Position numbers and translations under genes: made by a program | Notes under the pieces: generated by a model | Databases searched by the model: none | Told to the model about the DNA's origin: nothing | The model's input: only the letters and a program-made list of their open reading frames with translations | Shown: positions 52,974-61,506 of the stretch, piece after piece | Layout of the letters: each line of letters starts with the position of its first letter | Position numbering within the stretch: position 1 is the first letter of the stretch | Source of the DNA: Streptomyces rhizosphaerihabitans | GTDB taxonomy: Bacteria; Actinomycetota; Actinomycetes; Streptomycetales; Streptomycetaceae | DNA: 64,000 bases | Reading direction: 5' to 3' | NCBI RefSeq assembly: GCF_025399795.1 | Contig: NZ_JAODTZ010000033.1 | Location: 47,553 to 111,552 of the forward strand

Positions 52974-54161
52974 TCAGCTCAGGTCGAGCAGGGTCAGCAG
53001 TTCGTCGTTGTAGAAGTCGTCGATGGAGCAGGCCCCCGACAGCGTCGAGAAGTACCGGTCGATGTGCTCCTGGTGGCCGACCAGTTTCTGCAGCATCTCG
53101 ACCCGTCCTTGAGGCTTGAGCTCGGCCACGTTGAGCGCGCCCTGGTAGTGGCTGAGGGCTTCGCCGCTCAGGTCGTTCTCGTAGCGCCGCAGCGCCGCAC
53201 CGAGCGCGGTGTCGTCGTGCAGCCGGTCCCCGATGTGGCCGGTGAGCGACTGGGCCTGGACGAAGGCTTCGGTGATGCCGCGGGCGGTGATGGAGTCCTT
53301 GTGGTTCACCGCGTCGCCGACCAGCACCCACCCGGGGCCATAGGCCTTGCGGAAGTAGTTCTCCTGGTGGCCCGTGCCGTACAGCTGCTCCACGCGCTCG
53401 CCCGCCGACATCCGCTCGTACAGCTCGGGCGCCGTCGTGCGGAAGCTGTCGAGGTAGAAGGGCTCCACTCCCTTGCGGACGTCGTTGTACTCGTCCTGCG
53501 GGAAGTAGGTCATGAGCAGCGTGAGGTCGTCGTTGGTGGGGATGACGCCGATCCAGCGCCCGGGGCGCTCGTACAGCTCGAAGTGCGAGGGAACCCCGGC
53601 CCAGTAGCTGTAGTAGGTGCAGGTCACCCGCGGGTGCTCGATGACGTTCTGGGCGCCGGCCTTGCGGGCCACCAGTGAGCGCATGCCGTCCGCGCCGACG
53701 ACCAGGCGCGCCCGGTCCGTCGCCTCGGTGCCGCCGGGCGTCGTGTAGCGCACCCCGACGACCCGGTCGCCCTCGAACACCAGGTCCTTGACCGCGCAGG
53801 ACTCCCGCAGCTCCACACCGGCCGCCACCGCGCCGTCCGCGAGGATCGGGTCGAGCACGTACCGCCTGGGCGCGTACGTGTACCGCAGGCCGTCGAGCGG
53901 CTGGGAGAAGCCGTCGATGCGGACCTCGGAGCTCTGGTAGCTCTGGCGGGTGATCGGCCTGCAGCCCGCGTCGCGGAGCTTGTCGAGCAGCCCCCACCGG
54001 TTGAGCAGTGCCATGCCCTGCATGTGGATGTAGTGCGAGGACAGCGTGTCCTGCGGGAACCGCGCCTTCTCCAGAAGCAGGACACGGTAGCCCTGCCGCG
54101 CGAAAAGCATGGCCGTCGGCGACCCCGCACAACGGGCACCGATCACAATCACGTCGTACAT
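52974..54161 (-). CDS. FAD-dependent oxidoreductase/monooxygenase
   Basis: 395 residues with an N-terminal Rossmann loop VIGARCAGS, the class A flavin-monooxygenase layout, and VLVGDAVNHKD with the FAD ribityl-binding GD motif near 300. It is of the group that includes geranylgeranyl-reductase-like hydroxylases and halogenases; no separate NADPH domain is visible, so it is not an ornithine N-hydroxylase of the SidA/KtzI type. Start ATG follows AGAGG. Position between the stand-alone carrier and the first NRPS gene suggests a tailoring step. Azinothricin-type pathways use a flavin hydroxylase on the acyl side chain ahead of pyran formation, as I recall; that role here is inference. A hairpin in the 250-base gap upstream may limit its co-transcription with the carrier. 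Confidence 0.88.
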   Translation of the reverse strand: MYDVIVIGARCAGSPTAMLFARQGYRVLLLEKARFPQDTLSSHYIHMQGMALLNRWGLLDKLRDAGCRPITRQSYQSSEVRIDGFSQPLDGLRYTYAPRRYVLDPILADGAVAAGVELRESCAVKDLVFEGDRVVGVRYTTPGGTEATDRARLVVGADGMRSLVARKAGAQNVIEHPRVTCTYYSYWAGVPSHFELYERPGRWIGVIPTNDDLTLLMTYFPQDEYNDVRKGVEPFYLDSFRTTAPELYERMSAGERVEQLYGTGHQENYFRKAYGPGWVLVGDAVNHKDSITARGITEAFVQAQSLTGHIGDRLHDDTALGAALRRYENDLSGEALSHYQGALNVAELKPQGRVEMLQKLVGHQEHIDRYFSTLSGACSIDDFYNDELLTLLDLS

Positions 54162-54357
54162 GGCACGCCTCTCTTACCAGGTGGTTTTTTTGACGCAATG
54201 CGTCCGCAGCGGGAAAAGCCTCGTGATGGAGCGCGCCGTCGACGGCGGCGGACAGCACAGTCACTGCCGCCGTCACTGCCGGGAACGAAGGTGGCGCTGC
54301 CTGCGTCCGGCCTGTCGGCAGCAACAGGGCCGGCGGGACGAAAACGGGCCGGTGCGT

Positions 54358-54393
54358 GCCGTGCCGCCTCGCGCGGGCGGGAGGCGGCACGGC
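54358..54393 (-). terminator. hairpin after the stand-alone carrier gene
   Basis: Perfect 13-bp arms at 54358-54370 and 54381-54393, 10-base loop, starting 17 bases past the carrier stop. It may end or attenuate transcription before the FAD gene. Confidence 0.6.
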
Positions 54394-54410
54394 CGCCGCC
54401 CGGCCCGGCG

Positions 54411-54641
54411 CTACAAGGTCACCGCACCCAGGGATTCGATGTACGCGGAGATCGACGCCACCGTCGGGTGGAGGAACATCTGGTCCATCGGGACCTCGAC
54501 ACCCAGCTCCTCCATGAAGGCGCCCTGAATCCCGACCATGATCACGGACTGGCCGCCCAGGGCGAAGAAATCGTCGTCCACCGCTATGTCGTCGCGCTTC
54601 AGTTCCCGGCACCAGATGGCGTGCACGCTGTCGGCGGTCAT
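54411..54641 (-). CDS. stand-alone peptidyl carrier protein
   Basis: 76 residues, one carrier domain: DDDFFALGGQSV with the phosphopantetheine Ser, then MDQMFLHPTVASISAYI. ATG follows GGAGAGGA. It lies directly downstream of the stand-alone adenylation gene and is most simply its partner. The GGQS motif differs from both the module PCPs (GGHS, GGDS) and the other free carrier (GGNS), which suggests recognition by a particular partner. Confidence 0.9.
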   Translation of the reverse strand: MTADSVHAIWCRELKRDDIAVDDDFFALGGQSVIMVGIQGAFMEELGVEVPMDQMFLHPTVASISAYIESLGAVTL

Positions 54642-54683
54642 CGCTGTCGCTGTCCTCTCCGTTGTGTCATCACGGTCCGTCGG

Positions 54684-56270
54684 CTAGGCCGCCGTGCCGC
54701 TGCCGGCGTACTGCTTCTTGAGCGCGTCGACCAGCGCCGCCCGGTCGACCTTCCCGTGCGGGCTCAGCGGGAGCCGCAGGACGTTCACGAACCGGGCCGG
54801 GACCATGTTCCGCGGCAGCGTCTTCAGCAGACGGGTGCGCACGTCGTCCTCGGTGAGCTCGTCTCTGGAGGGGACGATGAACGCGGCCAGCTCGGCCTCG
54901 CCCCCATCGCCGTACACGACCGCCACGGCGGCCTCCCGGACCCCGGCCAGCCTGCCGAGCGCGCGCTCGATGTCGGTGGGATCGATGCGCATCCCGCGCA
55001 CCTTGACCTGCGCGTCCATCCGTCCGGCGACGACGAGTTCACCGGCCTCGGTCACACAGCCGCGATCACCCGTGCGGTACAGCCTGCGCGGCGCGCCGTC
55101 GACCGCGACCGTCGTGAACTTCTCGTTCTCTGGGCCCGCGGCGCCCAGGTAGCCCGCGCCGACGCCGGCCCCGGCGATGCAGATCTCGCCGTACTCCCCC
55201 GCCCCGACCCCGCGCAGCTGCTCGTCGAGGAGGTGGATGTCGGTGTTGTAGGCCGGCCTGCCGACCGACACGATGTCCTGTTCGCCGGGCCGGTGCCCGG
55301 CCAGGTCGTACGACGTCGCGACATCCGTGCACTCGGCGACACCGTACTGGTGCAGGAGGGTGCACGTGTTGCCCTCGCGCCGCGCCCAGTCCGCGATCCG
55401 CTCGATCTTCAGCGGCTCCCCGCCGAAGAGCACGTAGTCGAGCCGGGTGAGCGCGTCACCGCCGCGCGCCCTCTCCCAGTCCACCAGCACGTACAGGGTG
55501 CTGGAGGCGCAGTGCACCACGCGTATCTCGTGCTCGCTCAGGATGCGGTAGGCCATCATGGCGTCGAAGTTGCGGCTCGCCATCAGGTACTGGGTGGCGC
55601 CGCAGAACAGCGGTGTCATCAGGGCGCGCTGGGAGAGGTCGAACCCGAACGCGCTGACGACCAGGTTGTGGGACCCGCGGTGCAGGCCGTACTCGAGCTC
55701 GAGCCAGTTCATCAGGTTGAACCAGCCCTCGTGGCGCACCGCGGTCAGTTTCGGCGTACCGGTCGAGCCGGACGTGAAGACGGCGTAGCAGATGTCGTCC
55801 CCGGTGACGGGGACGTCGGGGGCGCTCGCCGCAAGGCCCGCCAGGTGGCCGGAGAGCTGTTCGAGGTCGATGACGTCGACGGCCGCCGAGGCGACCATCT
55901 GGGCCGTCGCCGGGGACGCCACGATCAGGGCGAGGCCGGGGACCTGGCCCAGCAGCAGCTGGAGCCTGGCCGCCGGGTAGGCCGGGTCGAAGGGGACGTA
56001 GGCGGCGCCCGCCTTCAGCGTGCCGAGGATGGCGACGAGCATGTCGGTCGAGTAGTCGAGACAGACGCCGACCTTCGCGCCCCGGCCGCATCCGCGCGCG
56101 GCGAGGAAGTGCGCGAACCGGTTCGCCCGCACGTCCAGCTCCGCGTACGTCACCTGCTCACCGGCCCGGACGACGGCGACGGCGTCGGGGGTGGCCCGGA
56201 CGTTCGCCTCGAACCGGTGGTGGACGACGGGCACCGAGGGCAGGGCCACCCGCTTTCCCTGAAGGATCAT
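54684..56270 (-). CDS. stand-alone NRPS adenylation domain
   Basis: 528 residues, a lone A domain with no C or PCP: FTSGSTGTPKL (A3), QYGVAE (A5), YRTGDRG (A7), GRMDAQVKVRGMRI (A8) and PHGKVDR with the A10 lysine. I use the ATG at 56268-56270, seven bases after CGGAG, rather than the TTG just before it. Specificity residues by eye: D,L,R,H,L,G,Q,D,V, a set I cannot match to a known amino acid. It should activate an amino acid and load a free carrier, most likely the one encoded 42 bases downstream. The loaded residue could then be oxidised and passed to the NRPS. Confidence 0.92.
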   Translation of the reverse strand: MILQGKRVALPSVPVVHHRFEANVRATPDAVAVVRAGEQVTYAELDVRANRFAHFLAARGCGRGAKVGVCLDYSTDMLVAILGTLKAGAAYVPFDPAYPAARLQLLLGQVPGLALIVASPATAQMVASAAVDVIDLEQLSGHLAGLAASAPDVPVTGDDICYAVFTSGSTGTPKLTAVRHEGWFNLMNWLELEYGLHRGSHNLVVSAFGFDLSQRALMTPLFCGATQYLMASRNFDAMMAYRILSEHEIRVVHCASSTLYVLVDWERARGGDALTRLDYVLFGGEPLKIERIADWARREGNTCTLLHQYGVAECTDVATSYDLAGHRPGEQDIVSVGRPAYNTDIHLLDEQLRGVGAGEYGEICIAGAGVGAGYLGAAGPENEKFTTVAVDGAPRRLYRTGDRGCVTEAGELVVAGRMDAQVKVRGMRIDPTDIERALGRLAGVREAAVAVVYGDGGEAELAAFIVPSRDELTEDDVRTRLLKTLPRNMVPARFVNVLRLPLSPHGKVDRAALVDALKKQYAGSGTAA

Positions 56271-56403
56271 CAACTGACTCCGATGTGAAGGGGTTCCGGT
56301 CGGACGGGCCGCCGGCGCACCACGGGGAGGCGGGAGGCTGCCGGCACGTCCGGGAGATCCGCCGCCAGGCGGTCGGCCACCAGGCGGCCGGCCGGTCGCC
56401 GGT

Positions 56404-57138
56404 TCACCGGTCGGCGGTCCGCCGGTCGGCGGTTTCGATCATCTGGGTCACCCACTGGTCCAGGGGCAGCCCGCGCGCGGCCGCGGCTTTCGAGTAGTGC
56501 TCCAGCTGGCCGGCGGACAGCTCGATGGTGAGCGTGGTGACCTTCTGCCGGCCCGTCCCGCCGGCCGCGTTCCGGGTCGGCCGGGGCGCCTCGGGCAGGT
56601 CGTCGTCGCCGGAGGGGGATTCGGCCGGGGTGCTCTGCACGGCCAGGCCCGCGCGCAGCGCCCGGCGCAGCTCGTTGCGCGACCACTTCTGCTGTTCGGC
56701 CTTGCGCAGCCAGTAGTCCTGCTCGGGCGGCGACAGTCGGGTCACCTCGGCGTGGTGGGCGAAGCTGAGGCTGTCGCGCCTGCGGTGGCGCTCGAACCGC
56801 CGGGCCACCCACGCGTAGTTGCGCAAGGTCTGGTAGTCGAGCCCGGTGCGCTCGATCGCCTCCTTGTAGCGCCGCCACCCGTAGGTGGCCTCCCCGTAGA
56901 GCAGCCAGTCGGCGAGCCACCACGCCGAGGAGTTCACGAGCTCGCGCAGGTTGCTCCCGATCTGCTCCCAGGACCGCTCCGGCAGGTTCTGCGGGAAGAT
57001 CATCCCCGACTTCTGCACCGTGGCCTGTGTCCCCACGAAGGACAGCAGCACATCGCGCTGCGCCCGCTCACCGCCGTCCTCGGCCGGCCCCGCCTTGTAC
57101 CTGCTCGCCGTCCTCACAGCCCCCGTCACAACCTTCAA
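56404..57138 (-). CDS. LmbU-like transcriptional regulator
   Basis: Up to 244 residues. The middle part (WEQIGSNLREL, SSAWWLADWLLYGEATYG, LDYQTLRNYAWVARRF, SFAHHAEVTRL, EQDYWLRKAE, WSRNELRR) matches my recollection of LmbU of lincomycin and NovE/CloE of aminocoumarins, regulators with a helix-turn-helix that activate antibiotic operons; himastatin, another piperazate peptide, also has one. The C-terminal 50 residues are a separate basic/acidic tail after a Pro-rich linker. TTG at 57138 is the longest start; GTG at 57129, nine bases after GGGAG, is an equally good one. It lies between the MbtH and A-domain genes and probably controls this operon. Confidence 0.85.
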   Translation of the reverse strand: MKVVTGAVRTASRYKAGPAEDGGERAQRDVLLSFVGTQATVQKSGMIFPQNLPERSWEQIGSNLRELVNSSAWWLADWLLYGEATYGWRRYKEAIERTGLDYQTLRNYAWVARRFERHRRRDSLSFAHHAEVTRLSPPEQDYWLRKAEQQKWSRNELRRALRAGLAVQSTPAESPSGDDDLPEAPRPTRNAAGGTGRQKVTTLTIELSAGQLEHYSKAAAARGLPLDQWVTQMIETADRRTADR

Positions 57139-57315
57139 CTCCCAACTCAGAGTGTCTTCCTGGGCGTGGACCGATCACCGGGCCGGGCACCCCGGGCGGC
57201 GATCGCCGTCCCTCCCCCGACGCCGCACGCCGGGCGCCGCACCCCGCGGTCCGTGGCGCCCGCACCGGGGCTCTCGCGTTCACCGGAGCGGACGGCCTCG
57301 TCCCGGTCAGGTCCG

Positions 57316-57362
57316 CGGGAGGCGCCGGCGCTCAGTCCTCGGGAGGCGCCGGCGCTCAGTCC
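57316..57362 (-). repeat. 24-bp tandem duplication over the end of the MbtH-like gene
   Basis: Two 23-base copies (57316-57338 and 57340-57362) one base apart. The second copy contains the stop codon and the last codon of the MbtH-like gene; the first lies just downstream. The core GGCGCCGGCGC is palindromic. Confidence 0.8.
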
Positions 57363-57571
57363 GCCGCCATCGCCTCCTGCAGGCTCTTGGGCCGCAGGTC
57401 GGTCCAGTTCTGCTCGACGTACTCCAGGCACTCGGCCCTGGCCGCCTCGCCGAAGACCACGCGCCAGCCCGCGGGCACCTCGGCAAACACCGGCCACAGG
57501 GAGTGCTGCTCCTCGTCGTTGACCACAACATGGAAGCGGCCGTCCGCGTCATCGAAAGGGTTCGTGCTCAA
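57356..57571 (-). CDS. MbtH-like protein
   Basis: 71 residues. Clear MbtH family: NPFDD start, VVVNDEEQHSLWPVF, VPAGWRVVFG, and the closing NWTDLRPKSL; the Trp and Leu residues that contact the adenylation domain are in place. TTG start at 57569-57571, nine bases after AAGGA, gives the standard (M)STNPFDD opening. These small proteins bind and activate A domains, so it should serve the NRPS proteins and the stand-alone A domain. It is the first gene of the leftward operon, with a candidate promoter about 170 bases upstream. Confidence 0.96.
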   Translation of the reverse strand: MSTNPFDDADGRFHVVVNDEEQHSLWPVFAEVPAGWRVVFGEAARAECLEYVEQNWTDLRPKSLQEAMAAD

Positions 57572-57743
57572 CTGGCACCGTCCTTGTCCGTCATGGGTGA
57601 CTCGAAATGGGAAATCGCCAGGCCGGGCACGAGAGAGCACCGGGCACGGGTCCGCCGGCCGGCGTCCGTCCGGTCGACGGGACACCCGGCTGTCCGGTCG
57701 ACGGGACACCCGGCACCGGTGACGGCCTCGGCGATGCCACGTC

Positions 57744-57773
57744 ACCGTAGGGATGCGGCCACCGGCGCTACAA
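57744..57773 (-). promoter_or_regulatory. candidate promoter for the MbtH/LmbU/NRPS operon
   Basis: On the minus strand TTGTAG (57768-57773), 18 bases, then TACGGT (57744-57749) followed by GACG. The ten bases TACGGTGACG and the 18-base spacing are shared with the candidate promoter at 19147-19176. Predicted by eye. Confidence 0.4.
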
Positions 57774-58672
57774 GGGCGGCAGGCCCGCCGGCCGCCCGGC
57801 CGGCCGCCCGCACCCCGCCCCACCGGGATCCTCTGTACCCCACCGGTTTCCTGTGCCACGATGCCGCGCCCGCCGGGCCGGGCCGGCCGCATCCCTGCCG
57901 GCCCGGTGCCTGTGCCGGCCGGCACCGCTGTACGGCCGGGCCGCTCTGCTGCGGCAGATCGAAACGGGACGCGGCCACGGCCCTCGACGCGGCACGGCAT
58001 GGCCAACCACCACTCCGCCGAGCCGAGTTGACGGCGGCAACGCACGGCGGGTGCTGGGCAGCGGGTGCCAAACGGCGGGCAACGGGGTGCCGGAAGCCGG
58101 GCAGCGGACGGCGAGCGGCGGGCAGCGGCAGCGCACAACGGGTGCCGGACAGCGGAGCGCCGGACGGCGAGTGACAGGCCGCGGGCCGCGAGTACCGGAC
58201 AGCGGGGCGCCGGACAGCGGGCAGCGCACAACGGGTGCCGGACGGCGGGTGACGGCCCGCGGGCCCGCGGGCCCGCGGGCAATGAGTGCCGGACAGCGGG
58301 GTGCCGGGCGGCGGATGACGGGCCGCGGGTGACGGGCGGCCCGGATGCGCCCCCCGGGGTGCCCCGGGAGCCGCCCGCACGCACGTGACGAGCGGCTCCG
58401 GCGCACCGGCAACGCGCGTGCGAAAGAGAGCCGTTCGCCTCGGGCGGCCCGGCCGAACCGCCGCGTTTGGAGGCAACTCGGGCGCAGTGTAGGCGGCTTG
58501 GCGTTCCGCCACGGGCCGTGGGCCGGCTGCCCGGCTGTTCCTGTGCGCGTCGGCCGCGGTCCGGCTGCACGCGCTATCGACACGCGAGGCGGGTGACCTA
58601 CTCTGCCGCCGACGAACCGCACAAGTACGGCATCAGCCACATGCGGACGACTCCACGGAACGGGGAACGACG
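57774..58672. other. non-coding region holding degenerate tandem repeats
   Basis: About 900 bases between the operon promoter and the beta-lactamase-like gene. No credible gene. Its middle part is repetitive (listed separately). Upstream elements of the NRPS operon and the promoter of the rightward gene must lie here. Confidence 0.5.
58040..58340. repeat. degenerate GC-rich tandem repeats
   Basis: Reiterated units built from GTGCCGGACAGCGG, CGCCGGACGGCG and GGCCGCGGG. A 23-base segment at 58128-58150 recurs at 58221-58243, giving a 93-base higher-order period; GCCCGCGG is also repeated in tandem at about 58255-58280. No conserved spacer structure, so it is not CRISPR. Confidence 0.75.
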
Positions 58673-59845
58673 ATGACGACACGGAACAGCAGACCAAGGG
58701 CCGGCGTGGTCGCTCTGGCGGCGGTGGCGCTCACGGCCACCGTCCTCACCGGTCCCGCCCGGGCCTCGGCGGACACGGCCACCGGTCACCAGGCCACGCA
58801 GGACGCGATCGACGCGGCCGTCGCGGCCGGTGTCCCCGGCGTCACCGCCGAGGCACGGGACGCGGGCGGAGTCTGGAAGTCCGCATCGGGCGTGGGCGAC
58901 CGGGAGACGGGGGCGCCGCGCGGCAAGAACGACCGGTTCCGTACCGGCAGCATCACCAACACCTTCGTGGCGACCGTCCTGCTGCAGATGGAGGCGGAGA
59001 ACAAGCTCAGCCTCGACGACACCGTGGAGCACTGGCTTCCCGGCGTGGTGACGGGCAACGGCAACGACGGCAGCAAGATCACCGTGCGGCAGCTCCTGAA
59101 CCACACCAGCGGTCTGTTCGACTACCTCGCCGACGTGACGTACTACGAGACGTACACCATGGGCGACAGCTTCCTCCAGCACCGCTACGACACCCTGACG
59201 CCCGGGCAGCGCCTGCAGGTGGCCTTCTCCCACGCGCCGCAGTTCGAGCCCGGTGCCCGGCACTCGTTCTCCCACACCAACGACATCCTGGCCGCGCTGA
59301 TCGTCGAGAAGGTCGGCGGCACGTCGTACGAGAAGGAAGTGCGCAAGCGCATCATCAAGCCGCTGGGGCTCGATGCGACGTCCAACCCGGGCACCGGCAC
59401 CGGCCTGCCCCGGCCGAGCAGCCGCGGCTACTCCAAGCTCTTCTACGCCTCGCAGCCGGACCGGATCGACGACGTCACCGAGCTGAACGGGTCACAGGGC
59501 TGGGGCGACGGCGACATCATCTCCAGCGCGGGCGATCTGAACCGGTTCTACAAGGCCCTGATGGGCGGGAAGCTGCTGCCGGCCGAGCAGCTGGCGGAGA
59601 TGAAGACGACCGTCGTCAACCCCGATTTCCCGATCTCGTCCTACGGGCTGGGCATCGAGCGGCTCACGATGGGCTGCGGCACGACCCTCTGGTACCACGA
59701 CGGAGGCATGGTGGGCTCGCTCGCGCTCGCCGCCTTCACCGAGGACGGCCGCCACGAGCTCACCTTCGACTACAACGGCGACTGGGACGCGTCGGGGATC
59801 CTCCCCATCCTGAACGCCGAGTTCTGCGCCCCGACGTCCCGCTGA
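58673..59845 (+). CDS. secreted beta-lactamase/DD-peptidase-fold protein with degraded active site
   Basis: 390 residues. Signal peptide 1-32 (basic start, Ala/Val/Leu core, PARASA). The serine beta-lactamase class C / R61 DD-peptidase fold is shown by LNHTSGLFDYL and the HDGG box near the C-terminus. The first motif is SITN at 93-96 where SxxK is required: the lysine is Asn (AAC in the DNA). The second motif, normally YxN, reads FSH at 199-201. The nucleophilic Ser remains but its two helpers are lost, so ordinary hydrolysis is unlikely. It may bind a ligand, as a decoy or sensor, or use altered chemistry. It is divergent from the NRPS operon and need not belong to the pathway. Confidence 0.85.
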   Translation: MTTRNSRPRAGVVALAAVALTATVLTGPARASADTATGHQATQDAIDAAVAAGVPGVTAEARDAGGVWKSASGVGDRETGAPRGKNDRFRTGSITNTFVATVLLQMEAENKLSLDDTVEHWLPGVVTGNGNDGSKITVRQLLNHTSGLFDYLADVTYYETYTMGDSFLQHRYDTLTPGQRLQVAFSHAPQFEPGARHSFSHTNDILAALIVEKVGGTSYEKEVRKRIIKPLGLDATSNPGTGTGLPRPSSRGYSKLFYASQPDRIDDVTELNGSQGWGDGDIISSAGDLNRFYKALMGGKLLPAEQLAEMKTTVVNPDFPISSYGLGIERLTMGCGTTLWYHDGGMVGSLALAAFTEDGRHELTFDYNGDWDASGILPILNAEFCAPTSR

Positions 59846-60329
59846 CACCGGGGCGGACCGACGTCCCGCTGACGCCGGGCGGGAGCCCACGGCGTGCTGC
59901 ACGGTCGCACCCGGGGCGGCGGCGAGTCGAATCCTCCCCCAGCTGAAGCAGGGGATTCCTGGCTCACGCCGCCTGCGGGTCAGCAACCCGGCAGGTCTTC
60001 CGCGATCAACACCAGCCGGGTTGAAACCAGCCCGGTTTGATACAGCAGAGCTTGGAGGTGCATGTGCTGTCCTGGCTCTCGACCAGCACGGTGTGCGCGC
60101 TTGGTTCTCGCACCGCACGGCGTGCGCTTTACCCACTCGGGTAGACGGTGTTCCGCCCTTCGGGCGACATCCCGTTTCCTGCCCTGCTCCGCAGGAGTCC
60201 GATTCTCCCCCGCAAGCGGGAGGCACCCCCACCCCGGACTGAAGGCCGAGGCACCCTCGGAAGAACCCGGTGATCGGCGGCGGGGCCCGGATCCGGTGAG
60301 AAGGACATGTCTGTCGACCAGGAGGATCC
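59846..60329 (+). other. intergenic region upstream of argC
   Basis: 484 bases. It starts with a short direct repeat (about 21 bases at 59831-59851 and 59858-59878) covering the stop of the beta-lactamase-like gene, then the possible TnpB relic, then GGAGG before argC. No ARG-box could be identified with confidence. Confidence 0.5.
59925..60245 (-). mobile_element. possible relic of a TnpB (IS605/IS1341-type) element end
   Basis: Read on the minus strand, 59927-59957 gives GAATCCCCTGCTTCAG then CTGGGGGAGGATTC, a hairpin very like the conserved right end of Streptomyces TnpB elements. The minus-strand frame running into it ends in REPGIPCFS..., resembling the degenerate C-terminal tail of TnpB proteins. 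No transposase body remains. The region lies just upstream of argC. Judged by memory of these ends, so moderate to low certainty. Confidence 0.35.
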
Positions 60330-61358
60330 GTGACAGTGCGAGCGGCCGTGGCCGGAGCGAGCGGATATGCGGGCGGTGAGCTGCTGCGCCTGCTCGTGGC
60401 CCACCCCGAAGTGGAGATCGGTGTCCTGACCGGGCATTCCAGCGCGGGACAGCGGCTGGGCACGCTGCAGCCGCATCTGGCGGTGCTGGCCGGGCGGGAG
60501 GTGCGGCCCACCACCGCGGACGCCCTGCGCGGGCACGATGTCGTCTTCCTCGCCCTGCCGCACGGCCAGTCCGCCGCCGTCGCGCGGCAGTTGGGCGAGG
60601 AGACGCTCGTCGTCGACTGCGGCGCGGACTTCCGTCTCGCGGACCCGGCCGACTGGCAGATGTTCTACGGCTCGCCGCACGCGGGCACCTGGCCCTACGG
60701 CCTGCCCGAACTGCCGGGAGCCCGCGCCGTGTTGGCGGGCGCCCGGCGTATCGCGGTGCCGGGCTGCTACCCGACCGCCGTGTCGCTGGCGCTCTTTCCC
60801 GCGTACGCGGCGGATCTGGCCGAACCCGAGGCGGTGGTCGTCGCGGCGTCCGGCACGTCCGGCGCCGGGAGGGCGCCCAGGGCGGACCTGCTCGGCAGCG
60901 AGGTCATGGGGTCCATGCGGCCCTACGGGGTGGGCGGCGGCCACCGGCACACGCCGGAGATGGTGCAGAACCTCAGCTCCGTGGCGGGCTGCCGGGTCGC
61001 CGTCTCCTTCACCCCGACCCTGGCCCCCATGCCGCGCGGCATCCTCGCCACCTGCTCCGCCGCGGCGCGGCCCGGGGTCGGCGCGCACGACGTACGGGCC
61101 GCGTACGAGAAGGCGCTGGCCGGCGAGCCGTTCGTACGGCTGCTGCCCGAGGGGCAGTGGCCCGGCACCGCGGCCGTGTACGGCTCGAACGCCGCCCAGG
61201 TCCAGGTCGTCCTCGACGCGGCGGTCGGCCGGATCATCGCGATCAGCGCCATCGACAACCTCACCAAGGGCACCGCGGGCGGTGCCGTGCAGAGCATGAA
61301 CCTCGCTCTCGGCCTGCCCGAGGAGCTGGGGCTCTCGGCCGTCGGAGTCGCCCCGTGA
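60330..61358 (+). CDS. argC: N-acetyl-gamma-glutamyl-phosphate reductase
   Basis: 342 residues; GTG start after GGAGG. It reduces N-acetylglutamyl phosphate to the semialdehyde with NADPH, the third step of ornithine synthesis. N-terminal nucleotide loop AGASGYAGGEL, catalytic Cys146 in PGCYPT, and His207 in GHRHTPE are all present, as is the closing NLTKGTAGGAVQ. Full length for the family. It is the first gene of a rightward argC-argJ-argD group. Its place beside an NRPS cluster predicted to use piperazate, an ornithine derivative, suggests a dedicated supply role. Confidence 0.96.
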   Translation: MTVRAAVAGASGYAGGELLRLLVAHPEVEIGVLTGHSSAGQRLGTLQPHLAVLAGREVRPTTADALRGHDVVFLALPHGQSAAVARQLGEETLVVDCGADFRLADPADWQMFYGSPHAGTWPYGLPELPGARAVLAGARRIAVPGCYPTAVSLALFPAYAADLAEPEAVVVAASGTSGAGRAPRADLLGSEVMGSMRPYGVGGGHRHTPEMVQNLSSVAGCRVAVSFTPTLAPMPRGILATCSAAARPGVGAHDVRAAYEKALAGEPFVRLLPEGQWPGTAAVYGSNAAQVQVVLDAAVGRIIAISAIDNLTKGTAGGAVQSMNLALGLPEELGLSAVGVAP

Positions 61359-61506
61359 GCCGGGGGCACCGGCCGGCGCCGACCGGGCGAGCCCATGCGG
61401 CCGGGCCGCCGACGGCCGCCGCACCGGTGCCCCGCACCGGTGGCCGGGCCATCGGCCGGCACCGCGGCCGGGGCGGACAAGGAGACAAAGAGACAAGGAG
61501 ATGCAA

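Noticed and set aside
52974..54161. FAD protein considered as the ornithine N-hydroxylase for piperazate
   Set aside because: It has the layout of class A flavin hydroxylases/geranylgeranyl-reductase relatives, not the two-Rossmann NADPH/FAD layout of SidA/KtzI enzymes.
58040..58340. Repeat array considered as CRISPR
   Set aside because: Units are degenerate, of mixed length and lack unique spacers; no cas genes nearby.
58673..59845. Beta-lactamase-fold protein considered as a PBP-type peptide cyclase (SurE-like)
   Set aside because: The catalytic Lys of SxxK is Asn, a signal peptide sends it outside the cell, and the NRPS already has a cis TE.
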